This document shows positions 16,417 to 24,967 of a stretch of DNA of 64,000 bases, one piece after another. Made by a program: the position numbers and the translations under genes. Under the pieces are notes generated by a model that saw only the letters and a program-made list of their open reading frames with translations, searched no databases and was not told where the DNA came from. Position 1 is the stretch's first letter. The number at the start of each line of letters is the position of its first letter. Source of the DNA: Glycomyces artemisiae (lineage in GTDB: Bacteria; Actinomycetota; Actinomycetes; Mycobacteriales; Micromonosporaceae); contig NZ_PVTJ01000003.1 in the NCBI RefSeq assembly GCF_003002955.1, positions 62,001 through 126,000 on the forward strand. Direction: 5' to 3'.

Positions 16417-16566
16417 CCTCTGGTGTGCAGAGGCGGGTGGAAATCCACTCAGAGCTGCCCGGTGCCGGCCCGCCTCAACGACGAACGGCAGAGACGGATG
16501 TCTCTGCCGCGTGGCTCCGGGTGTCCGTGTGGTCAGCGCAAGTGACCGCGGGCTCCACCCGGAGCC
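16417..16566 (-). promoter_or_regulatory. Leader hairpins of DAHP synthase, probable attenuator
   Basis: Three dyads occur in the transcript leader. Stem 1 is 11 bp, 16556-16566 with 16513-16523, and its 5' arm lies inside the leader peptide just after the aromatic codons. Stem 2 is 9 bp, 16500-16508 with 16487-16495 (GGCAGAGAC/GTCTCTGCC). Stem 3 is 6 bp, 16428-16433 with 16417-16422 (CCTCTG/CAGAGG), and overlaps the AGGAG ribosome site of the synthase. The stem 2 5' arm can pair instead with CTCTGC of stem 3, which would free the ribosome site. There is no U-run, so control of translation is more likely than termination. Confidence 0.6.
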
Positions 16567-16601
16567 TGCGTAAAGCGCTGATACCAGCGGACGGCGGACA
16601 T
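16533..16601 (-). CDS. Aromatic leader peptide upstream of DAHP synthase
   Basis: A 22-codon open frame, ATG at 16601 and TGA at 16533-16535. Its first ten residues read MSAVRWYQRF, so Trp6, Tyr7 and Phe10, one codon for each aromatic end product, fall within five codons. The 11-bp stem arm begins two codons after Phe10, so a ribosome stalled there would cover it. No ribosome site precedes the ATG. A TACGGT -10-like element ends 6 bp before it, so the mRNA may be leaderless. Peptide function is inferred from codon content, position and hairpins. Confidence 0.6.
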   Translation of the reverse strand: MSAVRWYQRFTQAPGGARGHLR

Positions 16602-16643
16602 GCGGGAACCGTAGCACACGGTCCCCGCATGCCGCGAACTCGA

Positions 16644-18401
16644 CTAGTAAGAGAGGCCGTGGCCGAAGCGGAAACGGGGGTCCTTCGTGTCGAAGGGCAC
16701 GTCCGGGCGGCTGGCGGCGACGGCTTCGGTGGACGACGGGACGTCGAACGGGAGCCTCCCGCGCGGCCGGTCCTTCCCGGTGAGGACGTCGAGGAGGGCC
16801 GCCGCGCCGGTGCCGTAGGTGGCGGTGAGGGCGGCGGCGGTGTCGGCGACGGGGCCGAGGATCGCGGGCCGGTCGAGGAACACGTCCACCACGGTGGGGA
16901 CGGCGGCGGCGACCTTCGCGAGGTGCGCGAGGGTCTCGTCCGGGAAGTCGAGCGACCCGGCGTGGAAGAAGTTCTCGAACACGGTGCCGCGCTCCTCGAA
17001 GGGCGCCTGGAGCCGGATGACGGCGGCGTCGGCCTCCTCGGGGGCGGCGACGACGGTGCCGTACGCGGCGGCGGTCTCGGGGTCGATGCCTTCGACGTAC
17101 AGCTTGCGGCCCTTGGGGAGCGGGAGGATGCCGTCGTTGGTCAGCAGCGTCACGGAGGCGCGCTGGGCGGCCTCCCCGGCGGCGGTGAACTCCGACGAGC
17201 CGACGGTGCGCTCGGCAGCGTCCTCGTCGACGAACGGGCGGTCGAACAGGCCGAGCACGAACTTCTCGCGCAGGAGGCGGCGCGCGGACACGTCGAGGCG
17301 GTCCTCGCTCACCTCCCCGGCCTTGACGATGTCGACCAGGAGGTCGGGGATCGCTTCGCCGCCGAACTGGTCGGCGCCCGCGTCGAGGATCTTGATCATC
17401 CGCTCGCGCGGGCTCAGGTGCTCGACGCCCCAGGCGCGGGCCGGGAACGGCTGGCCCATGATCTCCGAATCGGAGATGAGGCCCCAGTCGGTGCAGACGA
17501 TCCCGTCGAAGCCGTACCGCTCGCGCAGGAGCCCGGTGATGACGGACTTGTTGAAGCCGAAGCCGACCTCCTCGTACTCGGTGCCCACGGGCATCCCGTA
17601 GTACGGCATGATCTGCGAGACCTTCGCCGCGAACGCGGCCTCGAACGGCTCCAGGTGGGTCTCGAAGCGCCCGCCGGGGTAGACCTGCTCGCGCCCGTAC
17701 TGGAAGTGCGGGTCCTCGCCGTCCTTCTGCGGGCCGCCGCCGGGGAAGTGCTTCGCCATGGCGGCCACGGACTCCGGGCCGAGCTCGGGGCCCTGGAAGC
17801 CGCGGATGTAGGCGGCGCCGAGGCGCGCGACGGTGGCCGGGTCCTCGCCGAAGGTGTTGAGCTGGCGGGCCCAGCGCGAGTCCGTGGCGATGTCGATCTG
17901 CGGGTGGAGGGCCACGCGGATGCCGACGGCCGTGTACTCGCGGCGGGCGATGTCGCCGAAGCGCTCCACCAGGCCCTCGTCGCCGAGTGCGCCGAAGCCG
18001 AGCATGTCGGGCCACTGCGAGAACGCGCCGGAGGCCAGCGCGGCCAAGGGGTTGTCACTGAAGGCGTGCCGCGGGTCGGTCGAGATGGTGACCGGGATGC
18101 CCAGGCGGGTCTTCAGGGCCGCCTCCTGGAGGCGGTTGTGCCAGCGCGCGCCGAGGCGCGCGGAGGGCATGCCGCCGAGGAGGTTGAAGTGGCTCATGAG
18201 GAGCCCGTTCACGTACTCCTCGTTGGACGGCCCGCCGAACATCGGGTCGGGTCCGGCCAGCTCGCCGTCCTGGCTGGGGACGATCATGGTGTGGAAGAAC
18301 AGCCCGGCCTTCTCCTCCAGGGTCATCTGGGAGAGGAGGATCTCGACGCGGTCCTCCACGGGCAGCGCGGCGTCCCGGTAGCGGGTGTCTGGATCGGACA
18401 T
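16644..18401 (-). CDS. Glycoside hydrolase family 3 enzyme
   Basis: 585 residues, no signal peptide, so it acts inside the cell on imported oligosaccharides. The N-terminal (beta/alpha)8 domain runs to about residue 370. Features are VEILLSQMTLEEKAGL, HPQIDIATDSRWARQLNTFGEDP, AMAKHFPGGGPQKDG and the nucleophile region FDGIVCTDWG (Asp). The second alpha/beta domain follows (VTLLTNDGILPLPKG), ending GRLPFDVPSS and RFRFGHGLSY. There is no fibronectin-III-like third domain, so it is short for the family. Likely a beta-glucosidase or beta-xylosidase type enzyme. It is 14 bp downstream of an MFS transporter gene in the same operon, both facing the duplicated TetR gene. Confidence 0.9.
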   Translation of the reverse strand: MSDPDTRYRDAALPVEDRVEILLSQMTLEEKAGLFFHTMIVPSQDGELAGPDPMFGGPSNEEYVNGLLMSHFNLLGGMPSARLGARWHNRLQEAALKTRLGIPVTISTDPRHAFSDNPLAALASGAFSQWPDMLGFGALGDEGLVERFGDIARREYTAVGIRVALHPQIDIATDSRWARQLNTFGEDPATVARLGAAYIRGFQGPELGPESVAAMAKHFPGGGPQKDGEDPHFQYGREQVYPGGRFETHLEPFEAAFAAKVSQIMPYYGMPVGTEYEEVGFGFNKSVITGLLRERYGFDGIVCTDWGLISDSEIMGQPFPARAWGVEHLSPRERMIKILDAGADQFGGEAIPDLLVDIVKAGEVSEDRLDVSARRLLREKFVLGLFDRPFVDEDAAERTVGSSEFTAAGEAAQRASVTLLTNDGILPLPKGRKLYVEGIDPETAAAYGTVVAAPEEADAAVIRLQAPFEERGTVFENFFHAGSLDFPDETLAHLAKVAAAVPTVVDVFLDRPAILGPVADTAAALTATYGTGAAALLDVLTGKDRPRGRLPFDVPSSTEAVAASRPDVPFDTKDPRFRFGHGLSY

Positions 18402-18415
18402 TGCGGTTTCCCTTC

Positions 18416-19690
18416 CTACTTCACGGCTTTGATGCGGTAGACCAGGACGGCGCCCGCCAGCGCGACGACCGCGCCGAACAGGTACCAGAACGGGTAGCCG
18501 CCGAGAGGGGTCGCGCCGCCGACGGCGAGGATCGCGGGGGCGATGGCCGGGGCGATCGACTGCGGCAGGGCGTTCGCGATGTTGAGGACGCCGAGGTCCT
18601 TCGCGGTGTCGTCCGGATTGGGCAGGACCTGGGTGGCGAGCGCGAGGTCCACGGAGAAGAACGCGCCGGCGCCGAGGCCGATCACGCCCTGGGCGAGGAT
18701 CACGACGCCGGTGTTCGGGGCGAACGCGAGGATCGCGAGGCCGAGGGCCATGACGATCCCGGCGAAGGCGACGGGGGCGCGGCGCCTGCCGAGGCGGTCC
18801 GAGATGATCCCGCCGATGGGGCTGGACAGGGCCATCATGACCATCGAGGCGATGTTGGCGAGCAGGATCGTCGAGACGGCCTCGGACTCGCTGAGGTGGA
18901 AGCTCTCGGTGAGGTAGTACGGCAGGTAGGCGGCGATCCCGGCGTACCCGAACATGACGAGGAACTTGGTGAGCCAGGTCCAGCCGAAGTCGGGGTGCTT
19001 GACCGGGTTGAACACGAACGAGCCGAGGAACTGGCCGAAGGTGAGGCGCTGGGCGGGCTTCTCGGTGAGCACGCGGTCCTTGAGGGTCAGCGCGAAGAGC
19101 GTGCAGAGGACGGCGGCGAGGGCGGCCGGGACGGTGAAGCGGGCGAAGTCGCCGTCGATGAAGTTCACCAGGAACGAGCCGCCGAGGATGCCCAGCGGGG
19201 TGGTGATGCCGACGATCCCGGAGGTCTTGCCGCGGCGCTCGGCCGGGACCTGGTCGGGGAGGGTGGCGTTGGCGGCGGCCATGACGGCGTTCAGGGCGGC
19301 CTGGGCGACGCACCAGCCGAGGAGGACGAGCCACACCGACTGGGCGGCGCCGATGAGGGCGAGGGCGAGGAAGCCGGTGGCGACGCCGCCGAGGATCCAG
19401 GGGCGGCGCATGCCGAAGCGGGAGGTCGTGCGGTCGGACAGGCGGCCGACGAGGGGGTTGGCGACGAGGGCGAAGAACGCGCCGACGCCGAGGACCAGGC
19501 CGAGCGAGGAGGCGGCCTCCCCGGGCGTGGCGGTGAGGTGCTGGACCTTGAAGGCCATGGAGACCATGACCGGGGTCAGGAGCGCGACGTAGAGCCCGAA
19601 GTTGGCTCCGGCGAGCGCGAAGGGGTACGAGCGCGGTTCACGGGCGGGAGCGAGGGGCGCTTCGGCGGCCGTAGGTGACATCGTCGTCAT
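18416..19690 (-). CDS. MFS sugar transporter
   Basis: 424 residues and 12 predicted membrane spans. The loop-2/3 signature GRLSDRTTSRFGMRRPWIL and the second-half counterpart GGIISDRLGRRRAPVAF mark a major facilitator protein, closest in style to glycoside or sucrose/maltose-type symporters. The first ATG (19690) is taken as start, with GGAGAAAGG upstream; MSP at codon 4 is an alternative. It is co-transcribed with the cytoplasmic GH3 gene, implying import of a di- or oligosaccharide that the GH3 enzyme hydrolyses. The divergent double TetR regulator is the probable repressor, via the motif at 19752-19767. Confidence 0.88.
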   Translation of the reverse strand: MTTMSPTAAEAPLAPAREPRSYPFALAGANFGLYVALLTPVMVSMAFKVQHLTATPGEAASSLGLVLGVGAFFALVANPLVGRLSDRTTSRFGMRRPWILGGVATGFLALALIGAAQSVWLVLLGWCVAQAALNAVMAAANATLPDQVPAERRGKTSGIVGITTPLGILGGSFLVNFIDGDFARFTVPAALAAVLCTLFALTLKDRVLTEKPAQRLTFGQFLGSFVFNPVKHPDFGWTWLTKFLVMFGYAGIAAYLPYYLTESFHLSESEAVSTILLANIASMVMMALSSPIGGIISDRLGRRRAPVAFAGIVMALGLAILAFAPNTGVVILAQGVIGLGAGAFFSVDLALATQVLPNPDDTAKDLGVLNIANALPQSIAPAIAPAILAVGGATPLGGYPFWYLFGAVVALAGAVLVYRIKAVK

Positions 19691-19751
19691 CGGGGGACCT
19701 TTCTCCAGAGGGGGCGCCATCGCCCCCGCTGACTGGACTGTAGCTCGAATC

Positions 19752-19767
19752 CTGACCGACTGGTTAG
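19752..19767. promoter_or_regulatory. Imperfect dyad, candidate operator of the double TetR
   Basis: CTGACCGACTGGTTAG between divergent MFS and TetR genes. The two 8-bp halves match at 5 of 8 positions as inverted copies; TGACCGACTGGT-like sequences are common TetR targets. It is weak symmetry, as might suit a regulator whose two DNA-binding domains are not identical. Confidence 0.45.
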
Positions 19768-19861
19768 CTTTTTGGCCTCGGAATTTCCTCAAGGACGTAT
19801 AGGCTTGGCGGCGCGGCGCATCCGTGCCGCTTCCAGGCGGTACCGCCCGAAAGGAGCCCGC

Positions 19862-21043
19862 GTGCCCGAAGTGCGCCGCTACGCCCCCGGCCTCGCCCGC
19901 CGCGAGGAGCTGCTCGACGCGGCCCGCGACCTGTTCGCCGCCGAGGGGTTCGGCGGCGTCTCGCTGCGCGGCATCGCCGCGAAGGCCGGGATCTCGCACG
20001 CCTCGCTCCTGCGCTACTTCGCCTCGAAGGACGAGCTGCTCCTGGCGCTGCTCGGGCGCTGGGAGGACGCCAACCAGGACTGGTACGCGGCCCACGCCGA
20101 CCTGCCGCCGCAGACCGCGGTCCCGGCGCTGGCCCGCCGGAACGCGGAGGTCACCGGGTACGTGGAGCTGTTCGCGGCCCTCACCGGCGACGCGGCCTCG
20201 GCGTCCCATCCGGCCCACGAGCACGTGCGGCGCCGCTACGCGCAGCTGCGGACCCTCAGCCACGGCGAGCACACTGTGGACTCGGCGCTCATCGCCGTGT
20301 GGGACGGGCTCCAGATCATGTCCCTGTACCTCGACGGCCTCGACGTGCCGACCGAGCTGGAGGCGTACTACGCGCGGCCCGCCGGGCCCGGCGGCGACCT
20401 CTCGGCCGAAGCGCCGGACGCGGAGGCGGGCATGGCCGTGCCGGTCCTCGACGGCCCGGAGGCCGAGGAGTCGGGGTACGCGCCGGGGCGCGAGCGGCGC
20501 GCGAAGATCCTCGACTCGGCCACCGAGCTGTTCGCCGAGCGCGGGTACTCCTCGACCTCCTTGAGCGACATCGCCTCCCGGGTCGGCTCCTCCAAGTCGA
20601 CGCTCCTGCACCACTTCGGGTCGAAGGACGCGCTGCTGACCGCGGTGCTCACCCGCCGCGACGAGCGCGTCAACGAGCGCATCCGGGAGCCCTTGGCGCC
20701 CAGGGCGTTCCTGCGCGAGGTCGTGGAGGGCGCGCGCGGCGACGCCGCCCGGCCGGGCCTCATCGAGCTGTACACGGTCCTGTCGGGCGAGGCGACCGCG
20801 CTCGCGCACCCGGCGCACGGGTACTTCAAGCGGCGCTTCGAATGGGTCGTGGCGCACTTCGCGTCCGTGTTCGCGATGCTGAAGGAGAGCGGGCAGATCG
20901 GCGCCCACCGCGACCCGCAACGCGAGGCCGTCTGGTTCGTCGCCCTGTGGGACGGCCTCCAGGTGCAGTGGCTCTACGACCCGGCGTCAGTGGACATCGA
21001 CGCGGAGCTGAAGTCCCATCTGGAGCGGATGCTGCTGCCGTGA
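19862..21043 (+). CDS. Duplicated TetR-family regulator (two TetR units in one chain)
   Basis: 393 residues. The first TetR unit has its helix-turn-helix at about residues 14-60 (REELLDAARDLFAAEGFGG, then SLLRYFASKDELLLALL). The second begins at about residue 213 (RAKILDSATELFAERGYSS, then STLLHHFGSKDALLTAVL). The ligand domains are also duplicated: ELFAALTGDAASASHPAHEH versus ELYTVLSGEATALAHPAHGY, and AVWDGLQIMSLY versus ALWDGLQVQWLY. The chain would mimic a TetR dimer. The GTG at 19862 follows AAAGGAG. It is divergent from the MFS-GH3 operon, which it probably represses until a sugar ligand binds. Confidence 0.9.
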   Translation: MPEVRRYAPGLARREELLDAARDLFAAEGFGGVSLRGIAAKAGISHASLLRYFASKDELLLALLGRWEDANQDWYAAHADLPPQTAVPALARRNAEVTGYVELFAALTGDAASASHPAHEHVRRRYAQLRTLSHGEHTVDSALIAVWDGLQIMSLYLDGLDVPTELEAYYARPAGPGGDLSAEAPDAEAGMAVPVLDGPEAEESGYAPGRERRAKILDSATELFAERGYSSTSLSDIASRVGSSKSTLLHHFGSKDALLTAVLTRRDERVNERIREPLAPRAFLREVVEGARGDAARPGLIELYTVLSGEATALAHPAHGYFKRRFEWVVAHFASVFAMLKESGQIGAHRDPQREAVWFVALWDGLQVQWLYDPASVDIDAELKSHLERMLLP

Positions 21044-21180
21044 GTGTTGGGACGCAAGGGCTTTGACGGACTAAAGGGATGTCGACTGCGGGCCCCGACA
21101 ATTCGGTGCGTTCCTTACAATCCTGAGAGGAACCGAGCGAACCACGCTCTCGGACCCCCTCGATCGGAAGGAACTCCGGC

Positions 21181-22701
21181 TTGAGACCACGCACCCGCAT
21201 CCTCGCGGCGGCCGCTTCGGCCGCCGCGCTCACGCTCACCCTCCTCGCCGCGTCCCCGCTGGCCGCCAATGCGAACCGCGGCGGCATCGACTGGGGCCCG
21301 TGCCCCGAGGTCGACCCGGCCGAACCCGTCGAATGCGCCCACATCAATGTGCCGCTCGACTACGACCGGCCCTGGCGCGGCACCATCGAGATCGGCCTCG
21401 CCAAGCGCGAGGCCCTGAACCCCGACGAGAAGATCGGGACCATCCTCATGGACCCGGGCGGGCCGGGCGGCTCCGGCGCCGGGTCCATCATGAACGGCAG
21501 CCCGCTCACCGGCGAGGCCGCCGAGCGGTTCGACATCGTCGGCTTCGACCCGCGCGGGATCAACACCAGCACGCAGGTGCTGTGCAGCGAGGACGCGCTC
21601 CTCGACGCCGTCGAGGCGCCCTTCCCCACCGACCAGGCCAGCTGGGAGGCCCGCGAGAACGCCAACGCGGCGCTCACCGAGGACTGCCGCGAGCACACCG
21701 GCCGCCTGTTCGACCACGTCTCGAACCTGGAGACCGTGGAGGACATGGAGCGCATCCGCCGGGCGCTCGGCGAGGGCAAGCTCAACTACCTCGGCTACTC
21801 GTACGGCACCATCATGGGCCAGCAGTACGCCGAGCAGTACCCGCGGAACATCCGCACGATGGTCCTGGACGGCAACATGGACCACAGCCTGGAGTCCACT
21901 TGGGACTTCATGCGGACCGAGACCGCGGCCGTCGAGCAGAACTTCACCGAGTTCGCCGCCTGGTGCGAGTCGACCCCCGAGTGCGCGCTCTACGGCGAGG
22001 ACGTCGAGACCGTCTACGCCGGGATCAAGGACAAGGCGCGGGCCGGAGAGCTGAAGGACCCGTACGAGGGCCTGCCGCTCGACTTCATCACTCTGTCGGA
22101 GCTCTACACCTTCACCGCCAACTACCCGCAGGGCTGGCCGACCCTCGCGATCGAGTACGAGGCCATGCGCGACGGCGTCGTGCTGCCCTCCGAGCCCGGG
22201 CTGCTCCAGGAGGAGCCCGAGCTGTTCGAGTACCTCTACTACCCCGCCTGGTGCCAGGACTGGGGCTGGGAGATCGAGGACTACGACGAGTTCGAGTCGC
22301 TCCTGGGCGACCTTGCCGCGGACTCGCCGAACGTCGAGTGGACGCCGTACAACCAGCACGCGCTCACCTGCATCGGCTCGGACATCGACTACACCAACGA
22401 GCGCGACGAGCTCGACATCCCCCGCTCCGCGCCGCCGATCGTCTTCATCGGCAATGAGCACGACCCGGCCACGGTCTACCCGTGGACGCTGGCCGCGGCC
22501 GACCAGGCCGACGGGCACCTCATCACGTACGAGGGCTACTTCCACACCGTCTACGGCGGGTTCTCGGCCTGCGTCGACGACGCGGTGAACGCGTACTTCG
22601 TCGAACGCGAAAAGCCGGAGCAGGGCCTGAGCTGCCCGAACCTCGACTTCCCGGAGACTTCCGCGCTTTCGGCGCGGCGGTTCCCGGTCGGTCCCTACTA
22701 G
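21181..22701 (+). CDS. Secreted S33 peptidase (tripeptidyl aminopeptidase-like)
   Basis: 506 residues. TTG start at 21181 after GGAAGGA gives a clear signal peptide (RPRTRILAAAASAAALTLTLL to ANA). The alpha/beta-hydrolase fold includes MDPGGPGGSGAG (oxyanion loop), nucleophile Ser in YLGYSYGTIMGQQYAEQYP, and Asp in GNEHDPATVYPW. The His lies in YEGYFHTVYGG within the C-terminal TAP-like domain, where a Cys in FSACVDDAVNAYF is also typical. Relatives (Streptomyces SlpD/SlpE, Tap) remove N-terminal di- or tripeptides outside the cell. It is monocistronic and ends at a strong hairpin (22714-22742). Confidence 0.9.
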   Translation: MRPRTRILAAAASAAALTLTLLAASPLAANANRGGIDWGPCPEVDPAEPVECAHINVPLDYDRPWRGTIEIGLAKREALNPDEKIGTILMDPGGPGGSGAGSIMNGSPLTGEAAERFDIVGFDPRGINTSTQVLCSEDALLDAVEAPFPTDQASWEARENANAALTEDCREHTGRLFDHVSNLETVEDMERIRRALGEGKLNYLGYSYGTIMGQQYAEQYPRNIRTMVLDGNMDHSLESTWDFMRTETAAVEQNFTEFAAWCESTPECALYGEDVETVYAGIKDKARAGELKDPYEGLPLDFITLSELYTFTANYPQGWPTLAIEYEAMRDGVVLPSEPGLLQEEPELFEYLYYPAWCQDWGWEIEDYDEFESLLGDLAADSPNVEWTPYNQHALTCIGSDIDYTNERDELDIPRSAPPIVFIGNEHDPATVYPWTLAAADQADGHLITYEGYFHTVYGGFSACVDDAVNAYFVEREKPEQGLSCPNLDFPETSALSARRFPVGPY

Positions 22702-22713
22702 ACGGACGAGCCG

Positions 22714-22742
22714 CGGCGGCCGGGCCCGGGGCCCGGCCGCCG
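22714..22742 (+). terminator. GC-rich hairpin terminator
   Basis: CGGCGGCCGGGC (22714-22725) and GCCCGGCCGCCG (22731-22742) form a perfect 12-bp stem with a 5-nt loop, 12 bp after the peptidase stop codon. There is no T-run, as is common in actinomycetes. Confidence 0.7.
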
Positions 22743-22779
22743 TACTACCATGTGGGAACCGCCGAGCCTGGAGCGCGCC

Positions 22780-24393
22780 ATGACCGAGACCCACACCGTC
22801 GTCAACCAGCCCCCGCCCCTGGTGGGCCGCAACCTCTTCGACGCCAACCGGCCGCTCGTCGAGGCCGCGGCGCGCACGGGCGCGGCCTGGATCGGCGACG
22901 ACGCGCGGGCGCTCGGCGAGGTCCTCGCCGGCGCTGAAGCGGCCCGCTGGGCCGAGGAGGCGCACCGCTACCCGCCCGTGCTGCGCACCCACGACCGGTA
23001 CGGCAACCGCGCCGACGAGGTCGACTTCCACCCCTCCTGGCACCGGTTCATGGGCCTGGCCGTCGAGCACGGCGCCCACGCGATGCCCTGGGCCGACACG
23101 CGACCGGGCGCGCACGCCGCCCGCGCCGTGATCCTCTCCCTGCTCGCGCAGATCGAACCGGGGCACTGCTGCCCGATTTCGATGACCTATGCGGCCGTCC
23201 CGGCCCTGCGCGCCGAACCCGCGCTCGCCGCCGAGTGGGAGCCGCGGATCACTTCGCGCACCTATGATTTCGGGCTGCGGCCCGCCGCCGACAAGGCGGG
23301 CGTCCTCGTCGGCATGGCGATGACCGAGAAGCAGGGCGGCTCCGACGTACGCGCGAACACGACGCGGGCGACGCCGACCGCGGACGGCATGTACGCGCTG
23401 CGCGGGCACAAGTGGTTCTGCTCGGCGCCGATGAACGACGCGTTCCTGGTCCTCGCCCAGGCGCCCGGCGGGCTCACCTGCTTCCTGCTCCCCCGCGTGC
23501 TGCCCGATGGGACGTTGAACGCGATCCGCTTGCAGCGCTTGAAGGACAAGCTCGGCAACAGGTCCAACGCCTCCGCGGAGATCGAACTCCACGACGCCCT
23601 CGCGCACCGCGTCGGCGAGGAGGGCCGCGGCGTCTCCGTCATCATCGAGATGGTCAACCACACCCGCCTCGACTGCGTCATCGCCACCGCCGCGGGGATG
23701 CGGCAGTCCGCGGCCGAGGCGACCTGGCATGCGGCGCACCGGAGTGCGTTCGGCGCGCGCCTGGTCGACCAGCCGCTCATGACGCAGGTCCTCGCCGACC
23801 TCTGCGTCGAGTCGGAGGCCGCCACCGCGGTCATGATGCGCCTCGCGTCGGCCTACGACACCCCCGGCGACGCCGCGTTCCGCCGCCTCGCCACCGCCGT
23901 CGCCAAGTACTGGGTGTGCAAGCGCGGCCCCGGCCACGCCGCCGAGGCCCTGGAATGCCTGGGCGGCAACGGATACATCGAGGAGGCGCCGCTCGCGCGC
24001 CGCTACCGCGAGCAGCCGCTCCTGTCCATCTGGGAGGGATCGGGCAACGTCATCTGCCTCGACGTGCTCCGCGCCCTCTCGACCTCGCCGCAGTCCGCGG
24101 AGGTGTTCCTCGCCGAGGTCGAACCGGCCGCCGCGGCGGACGCCCGCCTCGCCGCCCACCTCGACGGCGTCAAGCGCCTCCTCAGGTCCGGAGCGGACCA
24201 GAGCTCCGCCCGGCGCCTCACCGAGGACCTGGGTTTGGCTCTCCAGGCGTCGCTCCTCATCGCCCACGCCCCCGCCGAGGTCGCCGACGCCTTCTGCGCC
24301 ACCCGCCTCGGCTCGGACCGCGGCCTCGCCTACGGCGCCGTGCCCGTCAAGGCGGCCGGGGACATCGTGTCGAGGCACCTCCCGGAGGTATGA
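22780..24393 (+). CDS. aidB: AidB-type acyl-CoA dehydrogenase family protein
   Basis: 537 residues, close in layout to E. coli AidB, the flavoprotein of the adaptive response to alkylation. Diagnostic stretches are VNQPPPLVGRNLFDANRPL at the N-terminus, GMAMTEKQGGSDVRANTT (FAD-binding), RGHKWFCSAPMNDAFLVLAQ, and the C-terminal AidB signature LECLGGNGYIEEAPLARRYR then SIWEGSGNVICLDVLRAL. AidB binds DNA and is thought to protect it, with weak isovaleryl-CoA dehydrogenase activity. The ATG at 22780 is chosen over one at 22750 because homology begins there. No ada/alkB-type gene is adjacent. Confidence 0.88.
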   Translation: MTETHTVVNQPPPLVGRNLFDANRPLVEAAARTGAAWIGDDARALGEVLAGAEAARWAEEAHRYPPVLRTHDRYGNRADEVDFHPSWHRFMGLAVEHGAHAMPWADTRPGAHAARAVILSLLAQIEPGHCCPISMTYAAVPALRAEPALAAEWEPRITSRTYDFGLRPAADKAGVLVGMAMTEKQGGSDVRANTTRATPTADGMYALRGHKWFCSAPMNDAFLVLAQAPGGLTCFLLPRVLPDGTLNAIRLQRLKDKLGNRSNASAEIELHDALAHRVGEEGRGVSVIIEMVNHTRLDCVIATAAGMRQSAAEATWHAAHRSAFGARLVDQPLMTQVLADLCVESEAATAVMMRLASAYDTPGDAAFRRLATAVAKYWVCKRGPGHAAEALECLGGNGYIEEAPLARRYREQPLLSIWEGSGNVICLDVLRALSTSPQSAEVFLAEVEPAAAADARLAAHLDGVKRLLRSGADQSSARRLTEDLGLALQASLLIAHAPAEVADAFCATRLGSDRGLAYGAVPVKAAGDIVSRHLPEV

Positions 24394-24559
24394 GACCGCG
24401 GACCGCGTTTTATCCCCATTTCATGCCAAGCCGCCGATCCGTTCCTCCCCACCAGCCCCAATCGCACTCGCTGATTCCATTGCGCCACGCCCAGTTCCCC
24501 ACAGATGGTGAGCAAGGCTTATATTTCTGTGTTGGGCCCCCAACCGGATCGGAGCAGCA

Positions 24560-24967
24560 ATGGACAACCCTTACGCGAACATCTCCAGTCCGGACGATGC
24601 GCGCGCGGCGCTCGCCAACTGGAAGGAGAAGGCCGACAAGATGGCGGCCGACGCCGTCGCGGCCTCCGAGGCCGTCCAGGAGCTGACCGCGGTCGGCACC
24701 GACCGCAACGGGGTCGTGGCCGTCAAGCTGAACTCCTCCGGGGCCGTCATCGGCGTCCAGTTCTCCACCGACATGCAGCGCATGCAGCTGCGCCACGCCG
24801 AACGCCAGTTCATGGAGGCGTACCAGGCCGCGGGCCGGAACCTCCTCGAAGCCGCCAAGGCCGCCGTCAACGAGCGCCTCTCCGAGTCCTCCCCCACCGC
24901 GCGGGCCCTGGTCGACTCCATCAAGATGCGCTTTCCGGAGCAGCCTGCGGAGGACGAGCAGATATGA
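24560..24967 (+). CDS. YbaB/EbfC-like small protein of a T7SS cassette
   Basis: 135 residues. The core (VQELTAVGTDRNGVVAVKLNSSGAVIGVQFS) is the beta-hairpin of YbaB/EbfC nucleoid-associated proteins, flanked by long helices (NWKEKADKMAADAVAASEAV and QFMEAYQAAGRNLLEAAKAAV). In actinomycetes such proteins commonly precede WXG100/EspC-type genes and effector genes of type VII secretion loci. Their role there is unproven. It is the first gene of a tightly packed cassette; its stop overlaps the next start by ATGA (24964-24967). A TATATT-like -10 lies at about 24518 upstream. Confidence 0.8.
   Translation: MDNPYANISSPDDARAALANWKEKADKMAADAVAASEAVQELTAVGTDRNGVVAVKLNSSGAVIGVQFSTDMQRMQLRHAERQFMEAYQAAGRNLLEAAKAAVNERLSESSPTARALVDSIKMRFPEQPAEDEQI

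Noticed and set aside
16404-16448. A 15-residue longer DAHP synthase from ATG at 16448
   Set aside because: That ATG has no ribosome site and the extension overlaps the regulatory stem 16417-16433, whereas ATG 16403 follows AGAGGAG.
14835-18440. Plus-strand open frame of about 1200 codons
   Set aside because: It is antisense to the well-supported DAHP synthase and GH3 genes, has no ribosome site or family resemblance, and is composed of GC-bias residues.
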